A stretch of 64,000 bases of DNA from DASRRB01 sp036732755. Lineage in GTDB: Bacteria > Planctomycetota > B15-G4 > SIAN01. The notes under the pieces are model-generated. The model was not told the origin of the DNA and ran no database searches. It saw only the letters and a list, made by a program, of their open reading frames with translations. The stretch spans positions 21,996 to 85,995 of the forward strand of contig DAINBU010000007.1 of assembly GCA_036732755.1 (NCBI GenBank), given 5' to 3'. The position numbers and the translations under genes are program-made. This document shows, one piece after another, positions 8,807 to 17,264 of this stretch; position 1 is the stretch's first letter; every line of letters starts with the position of its first letter.

Positions 8807-8830
8807 GAAAAGGCGCGGGCGCCTCTTTTC
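8807..8830. terminator. Terminator-like hairpin in the fliC/fliO intergenic region
   Basis: GAAAAGGCGC pairs with GCGCCTCTTTTC with a 2-base bulge, and the plus strand ends in TCTTTT. It lies just behind the flagellin 1 promoter candidate and may block divergent or antisense transcription. Confidence 0.4.
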
Positions 8831-9063
8831 CGCTCCAGTGCGCACTCGCTTCCGCCACTGCGGACGTTCTTTCCGCGCCGAGGATTCGCGACGCGGTCCG
8901 GCCCCGGGGCGCGAGGGCGTCGCGGCGCCTCCCGGGAAGGTTTTTCTAAAGCGACGGGCACGGATTACCGACCTCCTCCTCGGCGCGCCGCCCCGTGGGT
9001 GTGGAGGTGGAGGAACCTCCGCGGGACGCGGCGCATGCGACGTTCTCAGTGGAGGAGAGCGGG

Positions 9064-9564
9064 ATGGCCTTCGCCTGGCCGCTCGCGCGGCACGACTTCG
9101 GCGCCGGAGCGCGCACGCTCCTCTCGAGGGGAACGTGGCTGCGCGCGGTGCTCCCGGCCGCATTGGTCTGCGCGGGCGCTTTGCTGCTCGCGCCGCCGTG
9201 GCGGAAGGCTCCGCCCGAGGCGGTGCCGGCCAGGCCGGTCGCCGCGCCGGCGTCGCCGCTCCTGCCCGCCGGAGGCGACCCGGCGGCGCTGGTCGGCGCG
9301 CTGCTCGTCGTCGGCGGAGCGCTCGCATTGCTGCCGGCGATCCTGTCGCGGCTGCAGTCGCGCAAGCGGGGCGGACTGATCGACCTGGTCGAGGTGCGGC
9401 CGCTCGGCGGGCGGCGCAGCCTGATGCTGGTTCAGGTCGGCGGGCGGCGCATCCTGGTCGGCGCCTCCGAGCACGGCATGGCGGCGCTCGCGGAGCTCGA
9501 CCCCGCGCCGACGTTCGCCGACGTCGCCCGCGCCGAGATGGACGGCGGCGGAGGGCGCGGATGA
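9064..9564 (+). CDS. fliO: Flagellar export-gate assembly protein FliO
   Basis: A 166-residue bitopic membrane protein that helps assemble the FliP-FliR export gate. Two hydrophobic stretches (about residues 24-42 and 77-96) are followed by a FliO-like cytoplasmic part with the conserved pattern VEVRPLGGRRSLMLVQVGGR, then LVGAS. ATG 9064 follows a strong GGAGG at about 9051; an upstream ATG at 8995 has no such site. The stop overlaps the fliP start (ATGA). Position directly before fliP supports the call. Confidence 0.85.
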   Translation: MAFAWPLARHDFGAGARTLLSRGTWLRAVLPAALVCAGALLLAPPWRKAPPEAVPARPVAAPASPLLPAGGDPAALVGALLVVGGALALLPAILSRLQSRKRGGLIDLVEVRPLGGRRSLMLVQVGGRRILVGASEHGMAALAELDPAPTFADVARAEMDGGGGRG

Positions 9565-10412
9565 AGGCGCTCGCCGGACTGCTGATCGGGGCGCTCGTCG
9601 CCGCGGGGCCGCTGCAGGCGGCCGCGTCGGCGCAGGGCGCGCCCGCCGGCGATCCGGCCGCCGCCTCCCGAGACGGGTCGGCCTCCCCGGCGCTCCCGCC
9701 GAAGCCGGTGCCGCCGCCGTCGCTGCTCCAGCAGCTGATGCCGGTGCGCGTCGAGCTGCAGCCGGGCGCGGAGAAGGGGCGCGACCTCTCGACGGCCGTC
9801 GAGGTCGTCGTCCTCCTCACGCTCCTCTCGCTGATCCCGCCGCTCCTGCTCTCCGTCACCTGCTTCACGCGCATCGTGATCGTGCTCTCCTTCGTGCGCC
9901 GCGCGATGGGCACGACCGAGCTGCCGCCCAATCCGGTGCTGATCGGGCTGTCGCTCTTCCTCACCGGCGCCGTGATGGCTCCGGTCGGGAAGGAGATCCA
10001 CGCCAAGGCGATCGCGCCCTACCTCGACGGCCAGCTGCAGTTCGCGCCCGCGGCGGAGATCGCGAGCGGCGAGCTCAAGCACTTCCTGCTGCGGCACACG
10101 CGCGAGCGCGACCTCGCGCTCTTCCTCGAGATGTCGGACTCGCCCGCGCCCGAGGGGCCGGGCGAGACGCCGCTCATGGCCGTCGTGCCGGCCTTCATCC
10201 TCAGCGAGCTGCGCACCGCCTTCCAGATGGGCTTCGTGCTCTACCTGCCGTTCCTCGTGATCGACCTCGTCGTCTCGAGCATCCTGCTCGCGCTCGGCAT
10301 GTACATGCTCCCGCCGATGCTGATCTCCACGCCCGTGAAGATCCTGCTCTTCGTGCTGGTCGACGGCTGGGGCCTCGTGATCCACCAGGTCTGGGCGGGG
10401 CTGCAGGGCTGA
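9561..10412 (+). CDS. fliP: Flagellar export-gate protein FliP
   Basis: 283 residues, core of the type III export gate in the MS-ring. A cleavable signal-like N-terminus and a Pro/Ala linker (to about residue 60) are followed by the FliP domain: LLTLLSLIPPLLLSVTCFTRIVIVLSF-type first helix pair, LPPNPVLIGLSLFLT, and ELRTAFQMGFVLYLPFLVIDLVVSSILLALGM near the C-terminus, all strongly conserved. Overlaps fliO by 4 bp and is followed one base later by fliQ. The extended N-terminus before the domain is longer than in Escherichia coli. Confidence 0.96.
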   Translation: MKALAGLLIGALVAAGPLQAAASAQGAPAGDPAAASRDGSASPALPPKPVPPPSLLQQLMPVRVELQPGAEKGRDLSTAVEVVVLLTLLSLIPPLLLSVTCFTRIVIVLSFVRRAMGTTELPPNPVLIGLSLFLTGAVMAPVGKEIHAKAIAPYLDGQLQFAPAAEIASGELKHFLLRHTRERDLALFLEMSDSPAPEGPGETPLMAVVPAFILSELRTAFQMGFVLYLPFLVIDLVVSSILLALGMYMLPPMLISTPVKILLFVLVDGWGLVIHQVWAGLQG

Positions 10413-10413
10413 C

Positions 10414-10689
10414 ATGGACGCGAGCACCGCCATCGGACTGGGCCGCCAGGTCCTCGTCGAGGCGCTCCTGCTCATGGCGCCGTTGCTCGGCGTCGCGCTC
10501 GTCGTCGGCCTGCTGATCTCGTTCTTCCAGGCGCTGACCGGGCTGCAGGAGCAGACGGTCGCGATGGTGCCGAAGCTCCTGCTGCTGACCGGCGCCGTCT
10601 GGCTGCTCACCCCCTGGATCCTGCGCCAGCTGGTCGACTTCGCGCAGCGCATCCTGCAGAACCTCTCGCGCTTCGGGGGCGGCCCGTGA
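10414..10689 (+). CDS. fliQ: Flagellar export-gate protein FliQ
   Basis: A 91-residue protein with two transmembrane helices that pack around FliP/FliR in the export gate. LISFFQALTGLQEQTVAMVPK is the family signature, and length matches (89-92). Starts one base after fliP and overlaps fliR by GTGA. Confidence 0.95.
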   Translation: MDASTAIGLGRQVLVEALLLMAPLLGVALVVGLLISFFQALTGLQEQTVAMVPKLLLLTGAVWLLTPWILRQLVDFAQRILQNLSRFGGGP

Positions 10690-11444
10690 ACTTCGTGCTG
10701 CCGCTCGCCCCGCTCGTCTGCATGCTGCTCGGCGCGCTGCGCGTCGGCGTCGTGCTGGTGATGCTGCCCGTGGTGGGGGGCAACGGCGTGCCGTCGCCGG
10801 TGCGCGTCCTCCTCTCGTTCGGGCTCGCGCTCGCGCTGACCGGCGTCCCGGCCGGCGCGATGCCGGCCACCGCGTCGGCGCTCGTGCTCGCGGCGGGCCG
10901 CGAGCTGCTGCTCGGCCTCGTGCTCGGCTTCCTCTGCCAGGTGCTGCTCTCGGCGCCGGCGCTCGCCGGCGAGCTCGTCGCGCAGGAGCTCGGCCTCAAG
11001 ATGGCCGAGGACGTCGACCCGACCACGCGACTGCCGGTGTCGGCGGTGAGCCGCGTCTACGAGACGTCGCTGCTCTTGCTCTTCCTGGTGGCGCAGGGCC
11101 ACCACGACGTGCTGCGCGCGCTGCACGAGAGCTTCGCGCGCTTCCCGGTCGGCGACTCCTCGCTCCCGAGCGGCATGGCGGCGCTCGCCGGCTCGGCCGG
11201 CACCTGCCTGCGCTTCGCGGTGCAGATCGCGGCGCCGCTCTTCGCCGTGCTGCTGTGCGGCAGCCTCGTGCTCGCGCTGCTGACGCGCGCCGTGCCCGAG
11301 CTGCACGTGATGACCTTCGGCTACCCGCTGCGGCTGCTCGCCTCGATGGCGGCGGCCGTCGTGCTCTTCCCGTTCGTCGCGCAGCCGGGGCTCCGGCTGA
11401 TCGCCGGGCTCCAGCGCGCGCTCGTCACGGCGGCGGGGGGCTGA
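10686..11444 (+). CDS. fliR: Flagellar export-gate protein FliR
   Basis: 252 residues, polytopic membrane protein completing the FliP5-FliQ4-FliR1 gate. GTG start overlaps the fliQ stop. Conserved elements include the motif EIGRE-like GRELLLGLVLGFLCQ and the long amphipathic stretch before ALLTRAVPELHVMTFGYPLRLL. Followed one base later by flhB. Confidence 0.94.
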   Translation: MNFVLPLAPLVCMLLGALRVGVVLVMLPVVGGNGVPSPVRVLLSFGLALALTGVPAGAMPATASALVLAAGRELLLGLVLGFLCQVLLSAPALAGELVAQELGLKMAEDVDPTTRLPVSAVSRVYETSLLLLFLVAQGHHDVLRALHESFARFPVGDSSLPSGMAALAGSAGTCLRFAVQIAAPLFAVLLCGSLVLALLTRAVPELHVMTFGYPLRLLASMAAAVVLFPFVAQPGLRLIAGLQRALVTAAGG

Positions 11445-11445
11445 C

Positions 11446-12561
11446 GTGGCCGACGACCTCTTCGACACGCAGGAGCGCACCGAGGAGCCGACCGCGCGGC
11501 GCCTCGAGGAGGCGCGCGGCCAGGGCCGCTTCGCGCGGAGCGACGACCTCGCGCATGCGCTGGTGCTGCTCTCGGTCGCCGGCTTCCTCGTCTTCGCCGG
11601 CGGCGGCGTCGCGCAGGTGCTGCGCACCGAGATCGTCGAGGGGGTGCGGCTCCTGGCGCGGCCGCCGGAGAACCTCGAGCAGGCGATCGCGCTCGTGCGC
11701 GACACGCTGATCCGCCTGGCGCGCATCGCCGGACCGTGCGTCCTGATCGCGGGGGTCGCCGCCTTCGCGCTCCATTTCCTGCAGGCGGGCGGATTCTTCG
11801 TGGTGCGCGACGCGTTCAAGCCGAAGCTCGACCGCTTCGACATCGCGCGCAACTTCTCCCGCATGTTCGGGCTGAAGTCGTGGGTGAAGGTGCTGGCCGG
11901 CGTGCTCAAGTTCGCCGTGATCCTCGGCGTCATCGCGTGGGGGACGCGCGCGCGGCTCGACCGCTTCACGCAGCTCTCCGGCATGGACTTCGACCGCACC
12001 ATCCCGGCCGTCGTGAACCTGCTGCTCGCGATGTTCGTGCAGGTGACCGGCGTGCTGGTCGTGCTCGGCGCCGCCGACTGGGCGTTCCAGCGCTGGCAGC
12101 ATCACCGCGAAATGCGCATGTCGAAGCAGCAGGTGCGCGACGAGTCCAAGCACGAGGACGGCGACCCGCAGATGCGCAAGCGCATCCGTGACCGCCAGCG
12201 GGCGATCGTCGAGCGGCCGCTGCGCCAGACCGTCCCCGAGGCGACCGTGATCGTGACCAATCCGACGCACTACTCGGTCGCGATCCGGTACGAGGAGGGG
12301 AAGTCGGCCGCGCCGGTGGTGACGGCCAAGGGAGTCGATCGCGTCGCCGAGGAGATCAAGCGGCTCGCGCGCGAGCACGACGTGCCGATCCTGGAGCAGC
12401 CGCCGCTCGCGCGCGCGCTGTTCCGTGACGTCCCGGTCGGCCAGATGGTCCCGGAGAAGCTCTACCGCGCGGTCGCCGGCGTCCTCGCCGTCGTCTGGCG
12501 GCTGAAGCAGAAGCGCGAGGCGGCGCGCGCCGCGTCGTTCGCGCGCGGGGCGGGGCGCTAG
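11446..12561 (+). CDS. flhB: Flagellar export-gate switch protein FlhB
   Basis: 371 residues; controls the change of secreted substrate from rod/hook to filament proteins. Four transmembrane helices precede a cytoplasmic domain with the self-cleavage site NPTH at residues 272-275 (Asn-Pro bond), so autocleavage should work. The N-terminus QERTEEPTARRLEEARGQG is typical. GTG start one base after fliR; stop TAG is 3 bp before flhA. FliK, encoded at 18980, is its partner. Confidence 0.96.
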   Translation: MADDLFDTQERTEEPTARRLEEARGQGRFARSDDLAHALVLLSVAGFLVFAGGGVAQVLRTEIVEGVRLLARPPENLEQAIALVRDTLIRLARIAGPCVLIAGVAAFALHFLQAGGFFVVRDAFKPKLDRFDIARNFSRMFGLKSWVKVLAGVLKFAVILGVIAWGTRARLDRFTQLSGMDFDRTIPAVVNLLLAMFVQVTGVLVVLGAADWAFQRWQHHREMRMSKQQVRDESKHEDGDPQMRKRIRDRQRAIVERPLRQTVPEATVIVTNPTHYSVAIRYEEGKSAAPVVTAKGVDRVAEEIKRLAREHDVPILEQPPLARALFRDVPVGQMVPEKLYRAVAGVLAVVWRLKQKREAARAASFARGAGR

Positions 12562-12564
12562 CCC

Positions 12565-14667
12565 GTGGCCGCCGCCCCCCGCCCGCCCGTCGCCGCGAAG
12601 CCGGCCGCCGCCGCGGCCGCGCCGCGCCGGGTGTTCCGCAACGCCGACGTCGGCCTCGCCATGGCCGTGGTCGGCCTGCTCGTGATCCTGGTCGTCCCGC
12701 TGCCGACCTGGCTGCTCGACCTGCTGATCGTCGTCAACCTCTCCGCCAGCATCCTGCTGCTGCTGCTCGTGCTCTCGAGCGAGCGGCCGCTCGACCTCTC
12801 GACTTTCCCGACGCTGCTGCTCTTCGGCGCGCTGTTCCGGCTGGCGCTCAACGTCGCGAGCACGCGCCTCATCCTGCTCGACGGCCACGCCGGCCGCGTC
12901 ATCGAGTCGTTCGGCAAGTTCGTGGTCGGCGGCAACCTCGTGGTCGGGATCGTGATCTTCCTGATCCTGATCGTGATCCAGTTCGTCGTCATCACGAAGG
13001 GCGCCGGGCGCATCAGCGAAGTGGCCGCGCGCTTCACCCTCGACGCGATGCCCGGCAAGCAGATGGCGATCGACGCCGAGCTCAACAACGGCCTGATCTC
13101 GCCCGACGAGGCCAAGGCGCGCCGCCACGAGGTCGGGCGCGAGGCGGAGTTCTACGGCGCCATGGACGGCGCCTCGAAGTTCGTGCGCGGCGACGCCGTG
13201 GCCGGACTCATCATCACGGCCGTCAACCTGATCGGCGGCATCTGCGTCGCCCTGATCAAGGGCATGGACCTCGGCGGCGCGGTCCGGACCTACTCGATCC
13301 TCACGGTCGGCGACGGCCTCGTGAGCCAGATCCCGGCGCTCATCGTCGCGACCGCCGGCGCGATCATCGTCACCAAGGCGAGCACCGAGGCGAGCCTGGC
13401 GAACGAGCTGGCGCACCAGATGACCGACCGCCGCCGCGGGCTCACGCTCGCCTCGGCGATCATCGGCGCGCTCGGCCTGGCGCCCGGCCTGCCGGCCGCG
13501 CCCTTCCTGCTCTTCTCGCTCGTCCTCTACAGCCTTTCGCGCATGCGCCGCCCGGCGCCCGCGGCGGCCGCCGTCGAGAAGAGTCCGACCGAGGTCGCCG
13601 CCGAGCAGTCGGCGGAGCTCGAGCGCCTGCTCAAGGTCGACCCGATGGGAGTGGAGCTCGGCTTCCGGCTGCTCCACCTGGTCGAGAAGAGCCGCAGCGG
13701 CGGGCTGCTCGCCCACGTCGCGCAGGTCCGCAAGCGCTTCGCGTCCGACCTCGGCCTGCTGGTGCCGCCGGTGCGCGTCACCGACAACGTGAAGCTCGGG
13801 CCGAACGCCTACCGCATCCTCGTGCACGGCCAGCCGGTCGCGGCGGGCGAGCTCAAGCCCGGGATGCTGCTCGCGATGAACCCGGGCGCGGCGAAGGGCG
13901 ACCTGCCGGGCGAGGCGACGCGCGAGCCGACCTTCGGCCTGCCCGCGCTCTGGATCTCCGAGGAGCGCCGCACCGACGCGGAGCTCAAGGGCTACACCGT
14001 CGTCGAGCCCGTCTCGGTCCTCGTGACCCACCTCTCCGAGTCGATCCGCGAGCACGCCGGCGCGATCCTCACGCGCGACGACGTGAAGGCGCTCGTGGAG
14101 GGCGCCCGCAAAGACCACCCGGCCGTCGTCGACGACCTGATCCCCAATCAGCTCACCTACGGCGACCTGCACCGCGTGCTGCGCGTGCTGCTCGCCGAGC
14201 GCGTCGCGATCAAGAACCTCGCCGGCATCCTCGAGGTCCTCTCCGAGCACGCGGGCCAGACCAAGGACCCCGAGGCGCTGGCCGAGCTGGCGCGCCGCCG
14301 CCTCGCCCGCTCGCTGGTCGAGCCCTACCTCGACGACGAGGGCTGCCTCAAGGTCGTCACGCTCGACCCGGCCCTCGAGCGCTCGCTGGTCGAGGTGGCG
14401 AAGAACCAGGAGACGAACGACGGGCCCGGCGTCGTGCGCACCATCCTCGACCGCGTCGTCGGCGAGGTGAAGCGCCTCGTCGAGCGCGGCCAGGAGGCGG
14501 TCGTGCTGGTGCGCGCCGAGGCGCGCACGTTCCTGCGTGACCTCCTGAAGAGCGTCGCGCCGCGCACCGTCGTGCTGAGCTACGCCGAGGCCGCGGCCGC
14601 CCGCCGCGTCGAACCGGTCGCGGTCGTCTCGCTCGCCGAGCCGTCCGCCGCGAGGGCCGGCGCATGA
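12565..14667 (+). CDS. flhA: Flagellar export-gate protein FlhA
   Basis: 700 residues; forms the export platform ring and uses proton flow to drive secretion. About eight transmembrane helices in residues 28-330 include the FHIPEP signature region (LFRLALNVASTRLILL) and the loop TKGAGRISEVAARFTLDAMPGKQMAIDAELNNG. The C-terminal cytoplasmic ring domain follows, with WI and DLIPNQLTYGDLHRVLRVLL. GTG start. An Ala/Pro-rich N-terminal tail of about 24 residues precedes the first helix. Ends with ATGA overlap to the next small gene. Confidence 0.96.
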   Translation: MAAAPRPPVAAKPAAAAAAPRRVFRNADVGLAMAVVGLLVILVVPLPTWLLDLLIVVNLSASILLLLLVLSSERPLDLSTFPTLLLFGALFRLALNVASTRLILLDGHAGRVIESFGKFVVGGNLVVGIVIFLILIVIQFVVITKGAGRISEVAARFTLDAMPGKQMAIDAELNNGLISPDEAKARRHEVGREAEFYGAMDGASKFVRGDAVAGLIITAVNLIGGICVALIKGMDLGGAVRTYSILTVGDGLVSQIPALIVATAGAIIVTKASTEASLANELAHQMTDRRRGLTLASAIIGALGLAPGLPAAPFLLFSLVLYSLSRMRRPAPAAAAVEKSPTEVAAEQSAELERLLKVDPMGVELGFRLLHLVEKSRSGGLLAHVAQVRKRFASDLGLLVPPVRVTDNVKLGPNAYRILVHGQPVAAGELKPGMLLAMNPGAAKGDLPGEATREPTFGLPALWISEERRTDAELKGYTVVEPVSVLVTHLSESIREHAGAILTRDDVKALVEGARKDHPAVVDDLIPNQLTYGDLHRVLRVLLAERVAIKNLAGILEVLSEHAGQTKDPEALAELARRRLARSLVEPYLDDEGCLKVVTLDPALERSLVEVAKNQETNDGPGVVRTILDRVVGEVKRLVERGQEAVVLVRAEARTFLRDLLKSVAPRTVVLSYAEAAAARRVEPVAVVSLAEPSAARAGA

Positions 14668-14990
14668 CCCGCCGCGTCGCCGCCCTCTTCGCCCTCCTCG
14701 CGTTCGCCGCCGCGTGGCTGATCGGCGTCGCGCGCGGCCAGTCGCCGCTCACGCGCCTGGAGAACGCCGGTCTCGCGCTGGCGGCGGCGTTCGTCGCCGG
14801 CCTCGCGATCGGAGTGGCGCTGGAGAAGATCGTGCTGGCGCGCCTCTCGGAGTCGGTGCGCGAGCGTCCGAAGGAGGGGACCGACCGCGACGGCGAGGCG
14901 ACCTTCGAGGCCGCGCCCGCGGCGGCCCGCGCCGAGGACGCGGCGCCCGCGGCGGCGCGCGCGGCCGAGCCGGCGGAGGCGGTCCGATGA
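14664..14990 (+). CDS. Small membrane protein between flhA and fliA, unknown
   Basis: 108 residues: two hydrophobic helices (about 4-22 and 36-56) and an acidic Ala/Glu-rich cytoplasmic tail. Its start overlaps the flhA stop and its stop overlaps the fliA start, both by ATGA, so it is tightly built into the operon. In many polar flagellates this place is taken by flhF/flhG, but nothing here resembles these GTPases/ATPases. No function can be assigned. Confidence 0.7.
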   Translation: MTRRVAALFALLAFAAAWLIGVARGQSPLTRLENAGLALAAAFVAGLAIGVALEKIVLARLSESVRERPKEGTDRDGEATFEAAPAAARAEDAAPAAARAAEPAEAVR

Positions 14991-15727
14991 GCACGGAGCT
15001 CCTCGCCGCCTACCGCGCCGGCAACCCGAGCTCCGCCGAGGAGCTCGTGCGCCGCCACCTACCGCTCGTGCGGCGCGTGGTCGGCCGCCTCGCGATCCAC
15101 CTGCCGCCGACCCTCGGCCGCGACGACCTCGAGGAGGTCGGGATCCTCGGGCTGCTCACTGCGGCGCGCACCTACGATCCGGCGCGCGGCGCGTCGTTCC
15201 GCACCTTCGCCTACATCGCGATCCAGGGCGCCGTGCTCGACGAGCTGCGCCGCCTCGACGTGCTGCCGCGCGCGCGCCGCGACGGGCTGCGCGCCTACGA
15301 GGAGGCGCGCACGGCGCTGACCGAGCGGGTCGGCCGCGAGCCGACCTTCCTCGAGGTGCAGGAGGAGCTCGGCCTCTCGGCGCCGGAGCTCGAGGAGGTC
15401 CTGCGCGCGCGCGCACTCTCCGACCACCACTCGCGCGGGACGAGCGAGTCGTGCACCGGCGTCGACCCCGAGTCGTTCGAGGGCAACCTCGCCGACGACC
15501 CGGCGTGGCTGGCGCAGATCAACGAGGCGAAGCACCTGCTCGCCGGCGCCATCGCGACGCTCCCCAAGCGCGAGCAGGAAGTCGTCGTCCTCTACTACCG
15601 GCACGGCCTGCTGCTGAAGGACATCGGCCGCGTGCTCGAGATCACCGAGTCGCGCGTGAGCCAGATCCTGCAGCACGCGCTCGTGCTGCTGAACCACCGC
15701 CTCGGCCGCCAGCTGGAGGGCGCGTGA
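14987..15727 (+). CDS. fliA: RNA polymerase sigma-28 factor FliA
   Basis: 246 residues with regions sigma-2 (VGILGLLTAARTYDPARGASFRTFAYIAIQGAVLDELRR-type, including the typical DELR), sigma-3 (VGREPTFLEVQEELGLSAPEL) and sigma-4 (LPKREQEVVVLYYRHGLLLKDIGRVLEITESRVSQ). This FliA/WhiG layout directs transcription of late flagellar genes, here probably the two flagellins. It follows the small membrane gene with ATGA overlap and is one base ahead of the next gene. Confidence 0.94.
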   Translation: MSTELLAAYRAGNPSSAEELVRRHLPLVRRVVGRLAIHLPPTLGRDDLEEVGILGLLTAARTYDPARGASFRTFAYIAIQGAVLDELRRLDVLPRARRDGLRAYEEARTALTERVGREPTFLEVQEELGLSAPELEEVLRARALSDHHSRGTSESCTGVDPESFEGNLADDPAWLAQINEAKHLLAGAIATLPKREQEVVVLYYRHGLLLKDIGRVLEITESRVSQILQHALVLLNHRLGRQLEGA

Positions 15728-15728
15728 C

Positions 15729-15941
15729 ATGAGCGCCGGACGGGGACGCGTGCTCAAGGCGGGGCAGGTCGCGACGCACGGCACCGTCGTGCCGTGGGAG
15801 CCGCGCCCGCCGGCCGAAGAGGGTCCGCCCGCCGAGGTCGAGGTGGTGCGCGACCGCGGAGTCGTCCAGGGAATCGTCGTGCGCTGTCGCTGCGGACGCG
15901 TCCACGAGCTCGAGCTCGACGCGCCGCCGGCGGCGAAGTGA
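15729..15941 (+). CDS. Small protein with a CxC motif, unknown
   Basis: 70 residues, ATG one base after the fliA stop. The C-terminal half predicts as a small beta unit: VEVVRDRGVVQGIVVRCRCG followed by RVHELELD. The closely spaced Cys-Arg-Cys is suggestive of metal binding, but one pair alone is not enough. The operon position suggests a role in flagellar regulation or assembly. Confidence 0.6.
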   Translation: MSAGRGRVLKAGQVATHGTVVPWEPRPPAEEGPPAEVEVVRDRGVVQGIVVRCRCGRVHELELDAPPAAK

Positions 15942-15963
15942 AAGCAGCCTTAGGAGGCGAGAC

Positions 15964-16539
15964 ATGAGGTTCCGGAAGATCGCGAAGCTCCTGTCCGTGC
16001 TGGCCGCGTGCGCGTGCACGCTGCCGGGCGGAGGCTCCGGCCAGCCCTACACGCCGAAGGGCAATCCGTGGGAGGCGGCCGCGCGCGGCGGCTCGGAGCG
16101 CGCGCCCGCCGGCGAGGCGTCCGCGGACCCGAAGGCCGCGCCCGCCGCCAAGGGCGACGCGAAGGGCGCCGGCGAGTCGGCCGCGCCGGCAGCGGGCGGG
16201 GGCACGATCCTCGAGCAGCTCGAGGCGGCGCGCGCCCGCATCCAGAAGCTCGAGGGCGAGGGGGCGAGGTTCAAGACCGACAACGCCTCGCTCTCCGCCG
16301 TCGTCGAGCAGCTGAGGAAGGAGAACCAGAACCTGGCGCAGGCGGCCGAGACGTCGACGCAGGCGCGCACCCGCGTCGACCAGGAGATCGAGCAGCTCCG
16401 CCAGCTCGTGAAGGACAGCGAGGCGCGCGCGCGGCTGCTCGCCGACGAGGTCCTGCAGGAGCGCATCCTGCGCGTCCGCGTCGAGCGCGAGCTGATCCTC
16501 GCCAAGGTGCAGGAGGCGGAGAATGCGGAAGGCGGATAG
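15964..16539 (+). CDS. Coiled-coil lipoprotein
   Basis: 191 residues. The signal peptide ends in lipobox LAAC (Cys16). A Gly/Ala/Pro-rich linker (about 20-75) is followed by a long coiled coil (about 80-185; ILEQLEAARARIQKLEGEG and EQLRKENQNLAQ). A strong AGGAGG precedes the ATG. Its end overlaps the next lipoprotein gene by 17 bp. Two lipoproteins between fliA and a flagellin gene suggest outer-membrane or periplasmic flagellar parts; this is inference from place only. Confidence 0.75.
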   Translation: MRFRKIAKLLSVLAACACTLPGGGSGQPYTPKGNPWEAAARGGSERAPAGEASADPKAAPAAKGDAKGAGESAAPAAGGGTILEQLEAARARIQKLEGEGARFKTDNASLSAVVEQLRKENQNLAQAAETSTQARTRVDQEIEQLRQLVKDSEARARLLADEVLQERILRVRVERELILAKVQEAENAEGG

Positions 16540-17251
16540 TCGCGGGCGCGCCCTGCGGCGCGCCGCCCTCGCGGTGCTGTCCGGCCTCCTGGCCGGCTGC
16601 GGCAGCCTCGACTGGGTGACGCCCGAGGCGCCGTCCTGGGTCGCGGTGCGGGGCTACCGCAGCGCGCAGCCGCCGCGGCAGCCGGTGCGGCGCGTCCTGG
16701 TCCTGCCGTTCAAGGTGGGGGACGCGTTGCCGGAGCACGCCGACAAGCTGCGCGCCGCGCTGGCGCAGGCGCTGCGCGACTCGTGCGGGTTCGACGTGGT
16801 GGCGCCCGCCGAGATCGAGCTGCCCCGCTCGACGCGCGACGAGGTCGCGAACGGCGGCGGGCGCGACACCGCCGGCCTGATCCGGCTCCATCGCGAGTGG
16901 GACGCCGATGCGGTGCTCTTCGGGCGGCTCGCCTTCGGGCGCGCGCACGGCGAGCCGGCGGTCGGCGTCGAGCTCGAGCTGATCGACGCGCGCGACGGCG
17001 CGCGCCTGTGGTCGGCCAAGGACACGCTCGACGCGCGCGATTCGACGACGCGCGCCTCGCTCCTCTCGTGGCGCAAGCACGAGACAGGCCACGAGGAAGA
17101 TCCAGTCTCCGCGACGCAGATCCCGTTCGATTCCTTCGCCCGCTTCGTCGCCGGCTCGTTCGTGCGGACCCTCTTCCCCGCCCGGGAGACTGCGCCGGCG
17201 CGCCCGCTCGCCGCCACGAATCCGGAAAAACCGGCTCAAGCGCGGAACTGA
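16523..17251 (+). CDS. Lipoprotein with TolB-N/CsgG-like alpha-beta domain
   Basis: 242 residues with lipobox LAGC (Cys26). The core (about residues 50-215) reads like the alpha/beta fold of LpoB, CsgG and the FlgT middle domain: PVRRVLVLPF, then ALAQALRDSCGFDVVAP, then WDADAVLFGRLAF, then VGVELELIDARDGARLWSAKDTLDA. FlgT/FlgP-type proteins form flagellar outer-membrane rings in Vibrio and Campylobacter, so a flagellar outer-membrane role is attractive but unproven. AGGAGG precedes the ATG, within the previous gene. Confidence 0.7.
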   Translation: MRKADSRGRALRRAALAVLSGLLAGCGSLDWVTPEAPSWVAVRGYRSAQPPRQPVRRVLVLPFKVGDALPEHADKLRAALAQALRDSCGFDVVAPAEIELPRSTRDEVANGGGRDTAGLIRLHREWDADAVLFGRLAFGRAHGEPAVGVELELIDARDGARLWSAKDTLDARDSTTRASLLSWRKHETGHEEDPVSATQIPFDSFARFVAGSFVRTLFPARETAPARPLAATNPEKPAQARN

Positions 17252-17262
17252 TCCTCCGAATC
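17236..17262 (+). promoter_or_regulatory. Candidate sigma-28 promoter of flagellin 2
   Basis: TCAA (17236-17239), 15 bases, TCCGAATC (17255-17262), against TAAA-N15-GCCGATAA. Spacing is exact, the -35 matches 3 of 4 and the CCGA core is intact. It begins inside the end of the upstream lipoprotein gene. The transcript would start at about 17269, at the foot of the leader hairpin. Confidence 0.4.
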
Positions 17263-17264
17263 AC

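Larger units (their letters stand above)
8676..9063. other. 388 bp divergent regulatory region between flagellin 1 and fliO
   Basis: No gene is seen here. It holds the flagellin leader with palindrome GTGAATTCAC, a candidate sigma-28 promoter on the minus strand (8763-8789), a terminator-like hairpin (8807-8830), and an AT-rich patch TTTTTCTAAA (8941-8950). The TAAA in that patch is followed 16-17 bases later by CCGA (8968-8971), a weak sigma-28-like pattern for the fliO operon. A GGAGG/CCTCC inverted repeat lies near 9004-9020. Confidence 0.5.

Noticed and set aside
14714..14986. N-terminally extended sigma-28
   Set aside because: The frame is open upstream, but these residues are an Arg/Gly-rich shadow of the small membrane gene; ATG 14987 gives a normal FliA.
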